A stretch of 64,000 nt of DNA from Pseudomonadota bacterium (GCA_021793155.1 JAJYTF010000014.1:62001-126000); one strand, 5' to 3'; shown: positions 1 to 7,561, counted from the first letter of the stretch. The notes: a model not told the origin generated them from the letters alone. Numbers and translations are program-made.

Positions 1-2
1 CC

Positions 3-779
3 GCCAGCATCGCCGTGGGCCGGGACGTGTTCGGTGTCCTCGGCGAGAACCCGCCCTCCGGTCGGGTGATCATCGTCGCCGCGGAGGATCCCGCGGACAT
101 CCTGGCTCATCGGCTGCATGCCCTCGTCAAGTCACTGACCCCCGAGGAGCGGGCGCAGTTCGTCGACCGCGTGCGCATCAAATCCGTCCTCGGCCAAGGC
201 TGGAATCTGGGAACATGGAGCGGTCAGGCGTTTGTGCCGTCTGTCGGCCTGTCCGTCCTGGCTTCGGAGATCGAGGCGTGGCAGCCGTCCTTGATGGTCG
301 TCGACACCTTCAATAGGACCCTCGCGGGCATGAGCGAAAATGACAATGCGATTGTGGGCGCCATCGCCTCGGAGATCGAACGCATCATCGCGCCGACGAG
401 GACGGCGGCTCTGGTCCTGCACCATGTCAACAAAGGGGCCGCCCTGGCCGGGCAGGGGGACGTCCAGCAGGCGACCCGGGGCGCGTCCGCCCTCACGGAC
501 AATGCCAGGCTCCAAATCAACTTGGTCGGCATGTCCGCAGACGAAGCGGACGCTCGAGGCGTCCTCGCCGAGGACCGGCGGCAGTGGGTGCGGATGGTCT
601 GGGCCAAGTCCAACTATTCCCCGCCGCGTGGGGACCAGTGGCTGCGGCGCCTGCCGGGCGGCGTTCTCGGCGCGGACGATCCACCGGAGGCGATGGTGTC
701 GGCACCGAAGGAACGGAAGGGCGGCCCCCGCCGCCGTAAGGTCGGAGGGGACGAAGTCGATGCCCGCATCCCCTGGTAA
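3..779 (+). CDS. repA: RepA-like replicative helicase (IncQ type), 5' end cut by the window
   Basis: The reading frame is open to the window edge, so the N-terminus with the Walker A loop lies upstream. The visible part is a RecA/DnaB-type ATPase core: a Walker-B-like strand ending LMVVDTFNR (about 30 residues before a second strand, LVLHHVNKG, with the sensor His pair), then a basic tail. This matches the hexameric RepA helicase of IncQ plasmids, which unwinds the origin. The link rests mainly on the next gene, repC, whose start codon lies inside the last 20 bases of this gene, an IncQ-like repA-repC coupling. A generic AAA_25 phage or plasmid helicase is the alternative. The family fold is clear; the exact plasmid role is inferred from the neighbours. 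Confidence 0.75.
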   Translation, partial: ASIAVGRDVFGVLGENPPSGRVIIVAAEDPADILAHRLHALVKSLTPEERAQFVDRVRIKSVLGQGWNLGTWSGQAFVPSVGLSVLASEIEAWQPSLMVVDTFNRTLAGMSENDNAIVGAIASEIERIIAPTRTAALVLHHVNKGAALAGQGDVQQATRGASALTDNARLQINLVGMSADEADARGVLAEDRRQWVRMVWAKSNYSPPRGDQWLRRLPGGVLGADDPPEAMVSAPKERKGGPRRRKVGGDEVDARIPW

Positions 780-1713
780 GATACGCACCAGCCATGCCCG
801 CCTTGATCCGGTCACGCCGCAGGTCGGGTTGTTCCGCGCCCTGGCGGACCGCGCTCCATCCACGTCGACGGACAGCGTCCGCGTCGTCATGGAACGCGCC
901 GGAGTTGTCCACGAGTACCGTTCCGCCAGCCCTCTGGGGCCGGTGGAGTGGCGGACGCTGCTGGTCATCTGCGCCCTGGCCGGGCTGGACGGGGATCCCG
1001 TCGCCACGCCTGACGACAGCGCGGTGGTCGGCGCCACCATCCCGGAGGGGCGCGCGTCCACCGCTCCCTCGCTGCGCGTCCGCACCACCGTCTATGCGCT
1101 GCTCCGCGAACTGGGAGTCCAGGACAGCGGACGCACACGTCGACGCCTGGTCGAGTCCCTCAAGCGGCTGGCCTGTATCCGGCTGTTCCTGTCGATGGGA
1201 AGCCGGACGTTGTCGGCGGCGAACCTGCTGTCGTTCGCCGTGGATGAACGGACCGGCGAACTGATGATCGGCCTGTCGCCGCAGGTGGCGGCGCCCATCC
1301 TGGGCGAGGTGCGGCAATACACCGCCGTCTCCCTCGAGGAGGTGCGGACGCTGTCCAGCCCCGCCGCCGTCATCCTCCATGCCGCGCTGTCCGCCAGGCT
1401 GAATCCCGGCGAGACATGCCGCTATGCCGTGGACACGATCGGCGATCTCGTCTACGGCGTCACCACGGACGCGGCGACCCGCCGCAAGCGGCGGGGACGG
1501 GTTCGCGCCGCCGTCGCCGAGCTGGGAAGCCTGCCCGCCTGGCAAACCCATGTCGAGAACGGGATGGTGAGCGTCCACCGGCTGCGGACGTGCTACCCGT
1601 CACGGGATGCCGTGGAACCCGTCACGCCGAACCGTGCGACCCGTCACAGGCGAAACGCGGCAATCCCAGAGGCGGCGCGGCGTTCACACGATTCGCCGCA
1701 TTCATCTTATTAG
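760..1713 (+). CDS. repC: RepC-like replication initiator (IncQ plasmid family)
   Basis: I recognise the RSF1010 RepC pattern along the length. An N-terminal arginine/histidine segment is followed by VGLFRALADR, then a PLG-x-x-EWRTLLVICALAG block, a VSLEEVRTLSS block, and NPGETCRYAVDTI leading into the basic TRRKRRGRVRAAVAEL winged-helix segment. RepC binds iterons and opens the origin. I chose ATG 760, which overlaps the repA stop, because the longer open frame upstream is only the shadow of repA. The protein is 317 residues, about 35 longer than RSF1010 RepC. The extra C-terminal tail is encoded by the candidate iterons at 1595-1660, so coding and origin DNA overlap here. Confidence 0.85.
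   Translation: MPASPGKIRTSHARLDPVTPQVGLFRALADRAPSTSTDSVRVVMERAGVVHEYRSASPLGPVEWRTLLVICALAGLDGDPVATPDDSAVVGATIPEGRASTAPSLRVRTTVYALLRELGVQDSGRTRRRLVESLKRLACIRLFLSMGSRTLSAANLLSFAVDERTGELMIGLSPQVAAPILGEVRQYTAVSLEEVRTLSSPAAVILHAALSARLNPGETCRYAVDTIGDLVYGVTTDAATRRKRRGRVRAAVAELGSLPAWQTHVENGMVSVHRLRTCYPSRDAVEPVTPNRATRHRRNAAIPEAARRSHDSPHSSY
1595..1660 (+). repeat. Three 22-bp direct repeats (candidate RepC iterons)
   Basis: The nonamer ACCCGTCAC occurs at 1595, 1617 and 1639, exactly 22 bp apart each time. The first two copies also share CCGTG at repeat positions 16-20; the third is more divergent. Because 22 is not a multiple of three, the repeat is not reflected in the RepC tail, so it is a DNA-level pattern. 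IncQ-2 plasmids are known to use 22-bp iterons. The position at the 3' end of the initiator gene fits an origin, but binding is inferred. Confidence 0.7.
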
Positions 1714-1779
1714 ATTCCAATAGATCCAAGGGCCGTCCGCCCAGATCGGACGGTCGGCCCCCTCGTCCCTTCGGGACAA

Positions 1780-1992
1780 GGCACCCGCCCTGCCCCTGCC
1801 GGGTCAGGGGAGAAAATCTTGTCGGCGGGCCTGGAAGGCGCGTACAGCCCCGGCGCGGCGGCGGGATGATGCTTCCGTCGTCCTGACCGTCGGCGGGCCT
1901 GTAGACCGCCTTCCTGTCGATTGGCGGGCCGTTCGGCTCTGTGTCGGCCGGGCGATTTCTCCCCTGCCCCGGGCAGGGGCAGGGCGGGTGCC
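1780..1992. repeat. Long inverted repeat with internal hairpins (ssiA/ssiB-like)
   Basis: Positions 1780-1818 and 1954-1992 are near-perfect inverted copies of 39 nt, starting GGCACCCGCCCTGCCCCTGC and ending in GAGAAA-ATC, with only a few differences. Each arm folds on itself: CCCCTG with CAGGGG in the left arm and CCCCTGCC with GGCAGGGG in the right. In RSF1010 two such hairpin sites on opposite strands (ssiA, ssiB) are where the RepB' primase starts synthesis. A 13-bp direct repeat GTCGGCGGGCCTG also lies between the arms at 1821 and 1889. Confidence 0.65.
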
Positions 1993-2056
1993 ATCCCGGC
2001 GGGGAGACTCTTGTCGCTTGCAAGGCGCCGCGCTTACGTCGGGGAGGAGGCGCCCC

Positions 2057-2950
2057 ATGACGACCTATCGCTCACCGCTTTCTTCAGAACAAATCGCCTG
2101 CCTGGCGGAACTGGTTGACGCCGGACAGGGCGTTGCTGCCGAACTGTCCTGCGTCGACGTCGGCGCCGTGATGGGCCTGGTGATCCGCCGCCGCGAGCGG
2201 CGCCGTGTCGCCGCCCTGCTGGCCCAGGCCGAGCTCGCCGACGACGGCGCGGCGCGCGACCGGCTGGCCGCCCGCGAGCGGGACCGGCGGAAACGGCTGT
2301 CCCTCGGCTTGGCGGCCCTGGCTCCGCCCGACGAGATCGTGGTGGACATCCTGTGTTCGCCGGAATGGCAGATCGTGGTGACGCTGCTGTCCGCCATGGT
2401 CAGCCTGCCCATGGCGGTGGCGTCCGGCCGGGAACCCGTCTGGTCCCAGGTTCCGCTGGGCGCCATGGCGGGCTACGCCGCCCGACCGCAGGCACAGGCA
2501 CGGACGTTGGTCCAGTACCTGCGCCAGAAGGTCATGGGCGACCCGGTATGTGCCCGGGGCATGGTCGTCGGCCGGTCCCTGCCCGCCACGGAGTGCCACC
2601 CGCACGCGTCACGCCTGCGTCCGCCGCTGCGGGCATGGGCGAACGGACTCGGCCGCCTGGAGGCGGTGCAGTGGCTGGACTTCGAGCGGGCGCTCCGGCA
2701 TTTCGACGCCATCGGGGGTGCCGGGCTGCGGACGATGGCCCTGTACGGGCGGACGATGGACAGGCTGGGCCTGCCCGTCGACGGCCTCCACGCGGGAATA
2801 CCCCTGGAACTACCTCAGGGAGCGGCGCCGCTCACCGAAGGCGAGGCGCTGGCCGTCGGACTGGAACCGGAGTTCAGGCCGATGGTGACTTTGGAAAATG
2901 GGGCGGCGAAAATTCAACGGCTGGAGCCGTCTCGGAATGGCCGCTACTGA
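2057..2950 (+). CDS. Hypothetical protein of the IncQ-like element
   Basis: I do not recognise this 297-residue protein. ATG 2057 is chosen because GGAGGAGG lies 6 bases upstream; the longer frame starting at 1988 runs through the ssi-like arm. The N-terminal third is strongly basic (IRRRERRRVAALL, then AARERDRRKRL), suggesting a helical or nucleic-acid-binding segment. The middle is hydrophobic (IVVTLLSAMVSLPMAV) and could be a buried core or one weak membrane helix. It sits directly downstream of the candidate origin on the same strand as repA-repC. Codon use is GC-rich like the rest of the backbone, so it looks like a resident gene of the element. Confidence 0.6.
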   Translation: MTTYRSPLSSEQIACLAELVDAGQGVAAELSCVDVGAVMGLVIRRRERRRVAALLAQAELADDGAARDRLAARERDRRKRLSLGLAALAPPDEIVVDILCSPEWQIVVTLLSAMVSLPMAVASGREPVWSQVPLGAMAGYAARPQAQARTLVQYLRQKVMGDPVCARGMVVGRSLPATECHPHASRLRPPLRAWANGLGRLEAVQWLDFERALRHFDAIGGAGLRTMALYGRTMDRLGLPVDGLHAGIPLELPQGAAPLTEGEALAVGLEPEFRPMVTLENGAAKIQRLEPSRNGRY

Positions 2951-3014
2951 CCCACCTGCCTTTCCTTCGCCGCGTCAGGATCAAAAGCCTCTCGTGATTT
3001 GGCACAAGAACGGC

Positions 3015-3410
3015 CTAATAGCAAAACGCTTTTTCAGTCAATAGATACCCCCCCGGCTCATACGAGATGAATGCTTGTCCTTGAAATTTCTGCCCTGTGG
3101 TAACGCCTACTTGTTGGAACATACCTGAATTCGGCAGTTTTACGTCGTCTTTCGTGTATCCGCTTACAAATATCGACAATGTATTGCAGTTCTTTAGCGC
3201 CTGATAGGTCAGTTTCACGCTCAGAACACCTGGCATACTGCTTTGTTCTAGGCTAAGCGCCATAACGGATATTAGTTTTGACGCGTCCTCTGTCATTTTT
3301 AGACTGACGTTGTCTCCAGCTACAGCATTGTTGGTTCCGGCAATAATGGCAGCCGTAGCTATTATCGACAATACGAACGACATCTTGATATGCTTTAGTA
3401 AAGCAACCAT
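3015..3410 (-). CDS. Small secreted hypothetical protein
   Basis: This 131-residue protein begins with a Sec-type signal: basic MVALLKHIK, a hydrophobic stretch FVLSIIATAAIIAG and a likely cleavage after NNAVA-G. AGGAGA lies 8 bases before ATG 3410. The mature part has two cysteines, one near the middle (KNCNTL) and one near the C-terminus (AFCY), which could pair in the periplasm. I recognise no family. The gene is much richer in A+T than the surrounding replicon and mobilisation genes, a sign of separate acquisition. It shares strand and composition with the next gene, at 3624-4115. Confidence 0.55.
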   Translation of the reverse strand: MVALLKHIKMSFVLSIIATAAIIAGTNNAVAGDNVSLKMTEDASKLISVMALSLEQSSMPGVLSVKLTYQALKNCNTLSIFVSGYTKDDVKLPNSGMFQQVGVTTGQKFQGQAFISYEPGGYLLTEKAFCY

Positions 3411-3623
3411 TTACATCTCTCCTAAACAGGCAGAAGCATTATAATTTTTTCAGGCGTTGCGCCGCAACAAAGCATGTCCGGTAAGGGAAGTGTCGATTTG
3501 CCACTCTTCATCGCAATTCCTTTCAGGATTCGGAAGCGTCCCGTTCAAACCGATCTGAGGAGGCGAGAATTTCGGCGTGATGGCTTGCTGTCGCGGGCCT
3601 AACAGCCTCGATTAACCGCATCT

Positions 3624-4115
3624 TCAAGCAGAGGTCGGCAATTTCGACATCCGACTGATGTCAAGGATGATGATGATGGGAACAAAGAAGATGCTGAACA
3701 AACCAATGAAGGCTGCCTGGAGGAGCCGCAGATAGAAGGCTTCTGTGTTTGTTACCACGGTTGTGGCGCCCGGTACCTGCCAAACTGCGCTGGCGCCGTT
3801 TCGTCCCATCACCAAGCCATAGCCTAGCAACAAAATAATCAGGTAAAGGGCCGAATTGCCTGAAGGATCGAAAAACCGCGCGACTATGAAAAGGACAACC
3901 AGCAGCGCGTAATATATCGAATTCTTGATAATTCTCTTTTTGTAGAATTCCCGTGCATCGATTAGTGCCGCTTGATGCTCTGCCGCCATTTGTTCAGCGC
4001 ACACCGGGCAAATCGGAGGATTGGAGGCTTGCGCGCATTCCTGACAAAGTGCACGCCCGCAGCCGTTAGCGCATTGGGCAACAGCAACCACATTCGAATG
4101 GGTAAAGCAGTTCAT
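3624..4115 (-). CDS. Membrane protein with N-terminal B-box-like zinc finger
   Basis: Starting at ATG 4115 (preceded by an AAGGGA-like site), the protein has 163 residues. The first 40 hold a cysteine/histidine cluster, C-x2-H ... C-x3-C ... C-x2-C ... C-x2-C, the pattern of B-box-type zinc ribbons found at the N-terminus of many small bacterial membrane proteins. A charged linker and at least two hydrophobic segments follow (YYALLVVLFIVARFF with LYLIILLLGYGLVM, and AAFIGLFSIFFVPIIIIL). The finger should face the cytoplasm. Function is unknown. The gene is A+T-rich against its neighbours and looks like cargo. Confidence 0.6.
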   Translation of the reverse strand: MNCFTHSNVVAVAQCANGCGRALCQECAQASNPPICPVCAEQMAAEHQAALIDAREFYKKRIIKNSIYYALLVVLFIVARFFDPSGNSALYLIILLLGYGLVMGRNGASAVWQVPGATTVVTNTEAFYLRLLQAAFIGLFSIFFVPIIIILDISRMSKLPTSA

Positions 4116-4388
4116 TTCTTTTCCCTTGATTACAAGCGACGTCTCACCGCCAACGCGGCTCAAATTTAGCTTAGCCTGAGGGAGAGAGCTACGCGAAATC
4201 GAAAATTTGGATAGACATTCGCTTTTCCGGAGTCGAGGAAAACGGTTCAGATTGATTTACACGTGCCCCGTCTTTGCAACGATTCCTCTGGACGATCTCT
4301 TGAACATGTCGTAGGCGGCCCGTCAGGGCGCTGCATCCCGTGAGACCCGAAGCAGCATGAGGTAACTTCTGCGGGGGACGTGCCAGGC
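4116..4388. other. Gene-free spacer
   Basis: This 273-bp gap separates the end of the relaxase/primase gene from the zinc-finger membrane protein gene. I see no conserved coding frame, no clear terminator with a U-tract and no repeat. The change in base composition occurs inside it: AT-rich on the left, GC-rich on the right. Confidence 0.4.
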
Positions 4389-5408
4389 TCAGCGCGGCAT
4401 CCGGTAGCCCGGACGTGTCCCGGGCGGCAACGGGGTGGCGCGGATCACCTCGGCGGCCTTGATGACGGTCTTGGCGATGTAGCTCTCCGGGTCTCGGTGG
4501 CCGCGCTTGACCAGGTCGAGTGACGCCTCCAGGAGGGCAGCGCGCACCTCGTCCTCGCTGAAGCCTCGGCGCAGCAGGCTCAGGGCGGCGGCGAAGTCGC
4601 GGCCGGAACCGGACTGGTCGGTGCCGCCGGTCCGCGAGCGGACGGACGCCGCGATGTGCGCTGGATCGTCGGACCGGCGATAGTTCGGCATCTGGGAAGG
4701 GACACGATTCTTGGGCGCCCGCCGTTTGGCTCGTTCCGCCCAATCCAGTCGCTCCCGCGCTTCGGCGAGAACGTCCTCGGCGGACGGGGCGACGTCTTTG
4801 GACGCGGCGCGCAGCATCGCCCAGGGTTGACGTCCATTGGCCTGTTTGCGGGCGGGCTTCTGGTTGGTGAATCCAGCCAGCCGTCCGTAATGCCGCCAAT
4901 CCGTACTGGCTGGATCGCCGCCGTAGCGGTCGGCAAGGACGCGGGCCGCGGCGGTGACTTCATCCCGATCGAGGGGGACGTCGCCTAGGCGAACCCACCC
5001 ATGGTAGCGTCCGGGCGAAGACTCGATCCGGACGGCGAAGGGCAGGCCGTCCGCCTCCATCCGCGCAACCTGTTCCGCGTCCAGGTCGTCGACGAAGGCG
5101 AAGGGCGCCGCCATGCCGTCCGCAGGTGGCGCCGGACGGACGAAGATGTCGTAACCCATGGCGTTCATCCGCTTCAGCCAGGCGATTGTCTTGGGAGCCT
5201 CGATCTGATCCGCCGTCCATCGGCGGATACGTTCCACACTCAAAGGGGAACCCTTCGGCGGCATGGGCTGCACTTCGAAGCCGTCGACGTCGAAGGCCGC
5301 GAGCTGTGCCCGCACCTGCTCAAGCGTCCGGTCGGTCTGCGGTGAGGGCCGTCCGCTGAGGGTGGCTAGACGCCGGACGGCGGGGGCGATGGGGATGGGG
5401 TTGGACAT
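4389..5408 (-). CDS. repB: RepB'-like primase from an internal start
   Basis: Inside the mobA fusion, ATG 5408 is preceded by AAGGAGG about 5 bases upstream, one of the best ribosome binding sites in the window, with no reason to exist unless used. Translation from it gives a 339-residue primase, close in size to the 323-residue RepB' of RSF1010, which is made the same way. The core has the RepB-primase blocks RIESSPGRYHGWVRL and DPASTDWRHYGRLAGFTNQKP. The C-terminal part (SGRDFAAALSLLRRG) resembles the helical domain that recognises ssi DNA. Its expected template is the hairpin pair at 1780-1992. Confidence 0.75.
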   Translation of the reverse strand: MSNPIPIAPAVRRLATLSGRPSPQTDRTLEQVRAQLAAFDVDGFEVQPMPPKGSPLSVERIRRWTADQIEAPKTIAWLKRMNAMGYDIFVRPAPPADGMAAPFAFVDDLDAEQVARMEADGLPFAVRIESSPGRYHGWVRLGDVPLDRDEVTAAARVLADRYGGDPASTDWRHYGRLAGFTNQKPARKQANGRQPWAMLRAASKDVAPSAEDVLAEARERLDWAERAKRRAPKNRVPSQMPNYRRSDDPAHIAASVRSRTGGTDQSGSGRDFAAALSLLRRGFSEDEVRAALLEASLDLVKRGHRDPESYIAKTVIKAAEVIRATPLPPGTRPGYRMPR

Positions 5409-7040
5409 CCTGTCCTCCTTCTGTGTTGAACCTGTCCGGGCGGCCTGCTCGACCTCCCATGTGGCGTGGACGTCGGCGGGAGGATCCCAGTCGACCACCG
5501 GTACGCCCTGGCGCTGCGCTTCCAGCCATGCCAGCGCCTTGAAATCGTCGCTGCCGGTCAGGCGAACTGCCGTCCAGCCCTTGGCCTTCGCCTCGGCAAT
5601 GACCAGGCGCGCGGTGGCAGGGGTGGTCCGGTCGGTGGTGATGCGGTCGCCGTGGTCCTCGACCTGGGCGCCGTCGACAAGGCGGACGATCCGGCGTCCG
5701 GTGTCGACAAAGCGCAGCGCGGCGACAAGGTCGGCAGGAAGGGTGTTGTCGTAGATCGAGGACCACAGGCGGGCCTTGAACGCCTGCGGGTCTACAGCAG
5801 CCGCGCCCGCCACGCCAACCACACCACCGCCGCCACGGTGATCGCCATCGTCGCCAGGGCGGGCGGCCAAGGGGAAGGCTGCCGCCGGATGTCCTCGAGG
5901 AACGTCGACAGGTGGGAAAGCTGCTCGTCCAGCCGGACGGAAGACTGCCGGGCGCGGTCGGCTGCCGTCTGCGCCGCCGCCGTCGCCGCCCGCATGTCCT
6001 CGGCGCTGCGCTTGGCGTGGGACGCTGTCCTTTCGGCGATCATGGTCATCGTCCGGCGCGTTTCCTCGGTCAGGGCGGCGATGGACTCGGCCAGGGGCAG
6101 GAACCGGCGGGCGAGATCCTCGACGCTGCGCGTCTGCGTTGCCGTCAAGGTCCGGATCTGGCTGTCGACGGTTTTCCCCATCTCCCGGAGGTGCCGCATC
6201 TGCTGCGCCAAAGGTGCCAGGCGTTGCGCGTGCGCCTGCGCGGTGGAGCGCCGCAAGGTCTCGATCCGGCTCATAGCTCAACCCCTGTTTCTTCATGTTG
6301 CCCAGTGTGAAACCGCGCCCCAACGCGGCGGCGGTCACCGGCCTGCCGTCCAGGCTGTAGGCGAAGCCGTTCAGCTTGCCGGTGGACGCGACATTCGGAT
6401 GGACGACGACTCCAGCGGCCTCCAGACGGGCCAGGAACTCCGACACCGTGGAGCCCCCCTCAAGGGCGGCCTGGACGAGATCGCGCAACTGCTCCACGAC
6501 GGGAGCGGCGCCGCGTTCGGCCAGGGCGATCTCCGCCTGCCCAGGGGCTTTGCGATGGGTGACGGCGCGGGACGGCTCGAGAAGATGGGACACCTCGACC
6601 CGCTGCAAGCCGACGTCCCGTTCGATGTTCCGGATCACCGCTTCGGACCGGCGGAAGTCCTGGGCGTCGTCGACGACACCGCCGTCCGCGCGGACGCGGC
6701 TGGCGGCGATGTGGATATGGTCGCCATGGCTGACGAGGACGTAGGCGTCGAACCCCATCCCCTCGGCCCAGTGCTGGCCGATGATACGCCAGTCCTCATC
6801 GCTGAGCGGACGCTCGTCCTCGGGGACGCGCAAGCTCATGTGGACGATGTGGACCCCCAGTCGCGGACGCAGCCGGTGCAACGCCTCGAACTCGTCCGCC
6901 AGGTCGCGGACGGTTTGTCCGGCCATGGTGCCGCCGATGATGTCCGCCCGGGGGCGGGCGTCACCGTTATGGTCCCGGCGCCCAAGGAGGTAGGCGCACA
7001 GGCCCCGGGGATTGCGGCCCTTGATCAGCTTGCCGATCAT
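4389..7040 (-). CDS. mobA: MobA-like relaxase fused to a RepB-type primase
   Basis: This 883-residue protein joins conjugative nicking to replication priming, as MobA-RepB does in RSF1010. The N-terminal relaxase has Tyr17 in CAYLLG (candidate nicking tyrosine) and the metal-binding HGDHIHIAASRV around residues 105-116. Its opening residues look more like the general Relaxase/MOBP type than RSF1010 MobA. A low-complexity part follows, where mobB is encoded in another frame, then an LPD7-like domain (about 417-525) and the primase (545-883). The start ATG overlaps the mobC stop (ATGA, 7037-7040), implying coupled translation. Partners are MobB, MobC and oriT at the inner membrane. Host transfer genes are absent, so the element would be mobilisable, not self-transmissible. 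Confidence 0.85.
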   Translation of the reverse strand: MIGKLIKGRNPRGLCAYLLGRRDHNGDARPRADIIGGTMAGQTVRDLADEFEALHRLRPRLGVHIVHMSLRVPEDERPLSDEDWRIIGQHWAEGMGFDAYVLVSHGDHIHIAASRVRADGGVVDDAQDFRRSEAVIRNIERDVGLQRVEVSHLLEPSRAVTHRKAPGQAEIALAERGAAPVVEQLRDLVQAALEGGSTVSEFLARLEAAGVVVHPNVASTGKLNGFAYSLDGRPVTAAALGRGFTLGNMKKQGLSYEPDRDLAALHRAGARATPGTFGAADAAPPGDGENRRQPDPDLDGNADAQRRGSRPPVPAPGRVHRRPDRGNAPDDDHDRRKDSVPRQAQRRGHAGGDGGGADGSRPRPAVFRPAGRAAFPPVDVPRGHPAAAFPLAARPGDDGDHRGGGGVVGVAGAAAVDPQAFKARLWSSIYDNTLPADLVAALRFVDTGRRIVRLVDGAQVEDHGDRITTDRTTPATARLVIAEAKAKGWTAVRLTGSDDFKALAWLEAQRQGVPVVDWDPPADVHATWEVEQAARTGSTQKEDRMSNPIPIAPAVRRLATLSGRPSPQTDRTLEQVRAQLAAFDVDGFEVQPMPPKGSPLSVERIRRWTADQIEAPKTIAWLKRMNAMGYDIFVRPAPPADGMAAPFAFVDDLDAEQVARMEADGLPFAVRIESSPGRYHGWVRLGDVPLDRDEVTAAARVLADRYGGDPASTDWRHYGRLAGFTNQKPARKQANGRQPWAMLRAASKDVAPSAEDVLAEARERLDWAERAKRRAPKNRVPSQMPNYRRSDDPAHIAASVRSRTGGTDQSGSGRDFAAALSLLRRGFSEDEVRAALLEASLDLVKRGHRDPESYIAKTVIKAAEVIRATPLPPGTRPGYRMPR
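5792..6274 (-). CDS. mobB: MobB-like mobilisation protein nested in mobA
   Basis: This 160-residue gene lies wholly within mobA in a different frame on the same strand. It starts at ATG 6274 with AGGGG about 8 bases upstream. The protein is a long helical, coiled-coil-like chain rich in Ala, Gln, Arg and Thr (LAPLAQQMRHLREMG, then ADRARQSSVRLDEQLSHL). It ends in one membrane helix (PPALATMAITVAAVVWLAW) and a short basic tail. RSF1010 MobB has the same layout and the same nested position; it stabilises the relaxosome and anchors it to the membrane. The mobA frame through this stretch is low-complexity, as expected when the other frame carries the constraint. Confidence 0.75.
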   Translation of the reverse strand: MSRIETLRRSTAQAHAQRLAPLAQQMRHLREMGKTVDSQIRTLTATQTRSVEDLARRFLPLAESIAALTEETRRTMTMIAERTASHAKRSAEDMRAATAAAQTAADRARQSSVRLDEQLSHLSTFLEDIRRQPSPWPPALATMAITVAAVVWLAWRARLL

Positions 7041-7405
7041 CTTTCCCCGCCCTCCAGGGGAGCGCCTGGTGTCCCGATCAGCGATGCCCGCAACGCCACG
7101 ACGTGCCGCTGGATGTCCTCAAGGACCGGCAGGAGGTCGACACCGACGCTCCGCCCCTGGTGTGCCAGGTGAACCAGTTGGTTGAGATTTCCCAGCGTCG
7201 ACGCCAGTACCCGCCAAGCCTCGGCGTTCACCGACGGAACCTGCCGGGCGACACGGGGCTCAAGTCCGAAGGCGGCGGCGCGCAGATATTCGGCGAGGCC
7301 GCCCCGTCCGGCGAGATCCTCCAGATGAGCGCGCTCGGCGTCACTGAGCCGGACGCCCACCTGCCGGACACGGGGAGCCGGTGATCGTGGACGTCCGTTT
7401 GCCAT
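7037..7405 (-). CDS. mobC: MobC-like relaxosome accessory protein
   Basis: This 122-residue protein is the likely DNA-binding helper that opens oriT for the relaxase. VRQVGVRLSDAERAHLEDLA near the N-terminus is a ribbon-helix-helix-like start, and the C-terminal half has the MobC family pattern, ASTLGNLNQLVHLAHQG. ATG 7405 is preceded by a GGGGGG/AAGG-type site; a longer frame to 7735 exists, but its extra sequence has no MobC character and runs through the candidate oriT and the antitoxin gene. The stop overlaps the mobA start by 4 bases, so the two form one operon. In RSF1010 mobC is divergent from mobA; here they are co-directional. Confidence 0.8.
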   Translation of the reverse strand: MANGRPRSPAPRVRQVGVRLSDAERAHLEDLAGRGGLAEYLRAAAFGLEPRVARQVPSVNAEAWRVLASTLGNLNQLVHLAHQGRSVGVDLLPVLEDIQRHVVALRASLIGTPGAPLEGGER

Positions 7406-7467
7406 GTGCCCCCCTTTTCCATCCCTGGATGGCAAGCCCGACATGCGACCGAAGGAAGCGTGTCGGC

Positions 7468-7486
7468 GTTTTCGCGTCGCGAAAAC
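7468..7486. other. Perfect 19-nt palindrome, candidate oriT or MobC operator
   Basis: GTTTTCGCG and CGCGAAAAC flank a single central T in the 168-bp gap upstream of mobC. Relaxase systems usually have an inverted repeat just beside the nick site, upstream of the mob operon, so this is the best oriT candidate. I could not find the RSF1010-type nick core. A dimeric regulator of mobC-mobA would give the same pattern. Confidence 0.4.
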
Positions 7487-7561
7487 ATGGCTTGCTCCTC
7501 TCGAAGGATGGATCGCCTTCATGCAAGAAACCAGGATCTGGAATTCCGGCGTCGGCCCACC

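Larger units (their letters stand above)
1595..1992. other. Candidate IncQ-like origin of replication (oriV)
   Basis: From left to right this stretch has iterons (1595-1660), an AT-rich tract (about 1698-1728, rare in this GC-rich DNA), a short hairpin with CCGTCCG/CGGACGG arms (1733-1752) and the paired ssi-like arms. That is the element order of RSF1010-type origins, and genes for the matching helicase, initiator and primase are all present nearby. No gene is visible between 1714 and 2056. Whether it still fires while integrated cannot be told from sequence. Confidence 0.6.

Noticed and set aside
340-759. Long N-terminal extension of RepC
   Set aside because: It is in another frame of repA; RepC likeness begins only after ATG 760, which also has the overlap with the repA stop.
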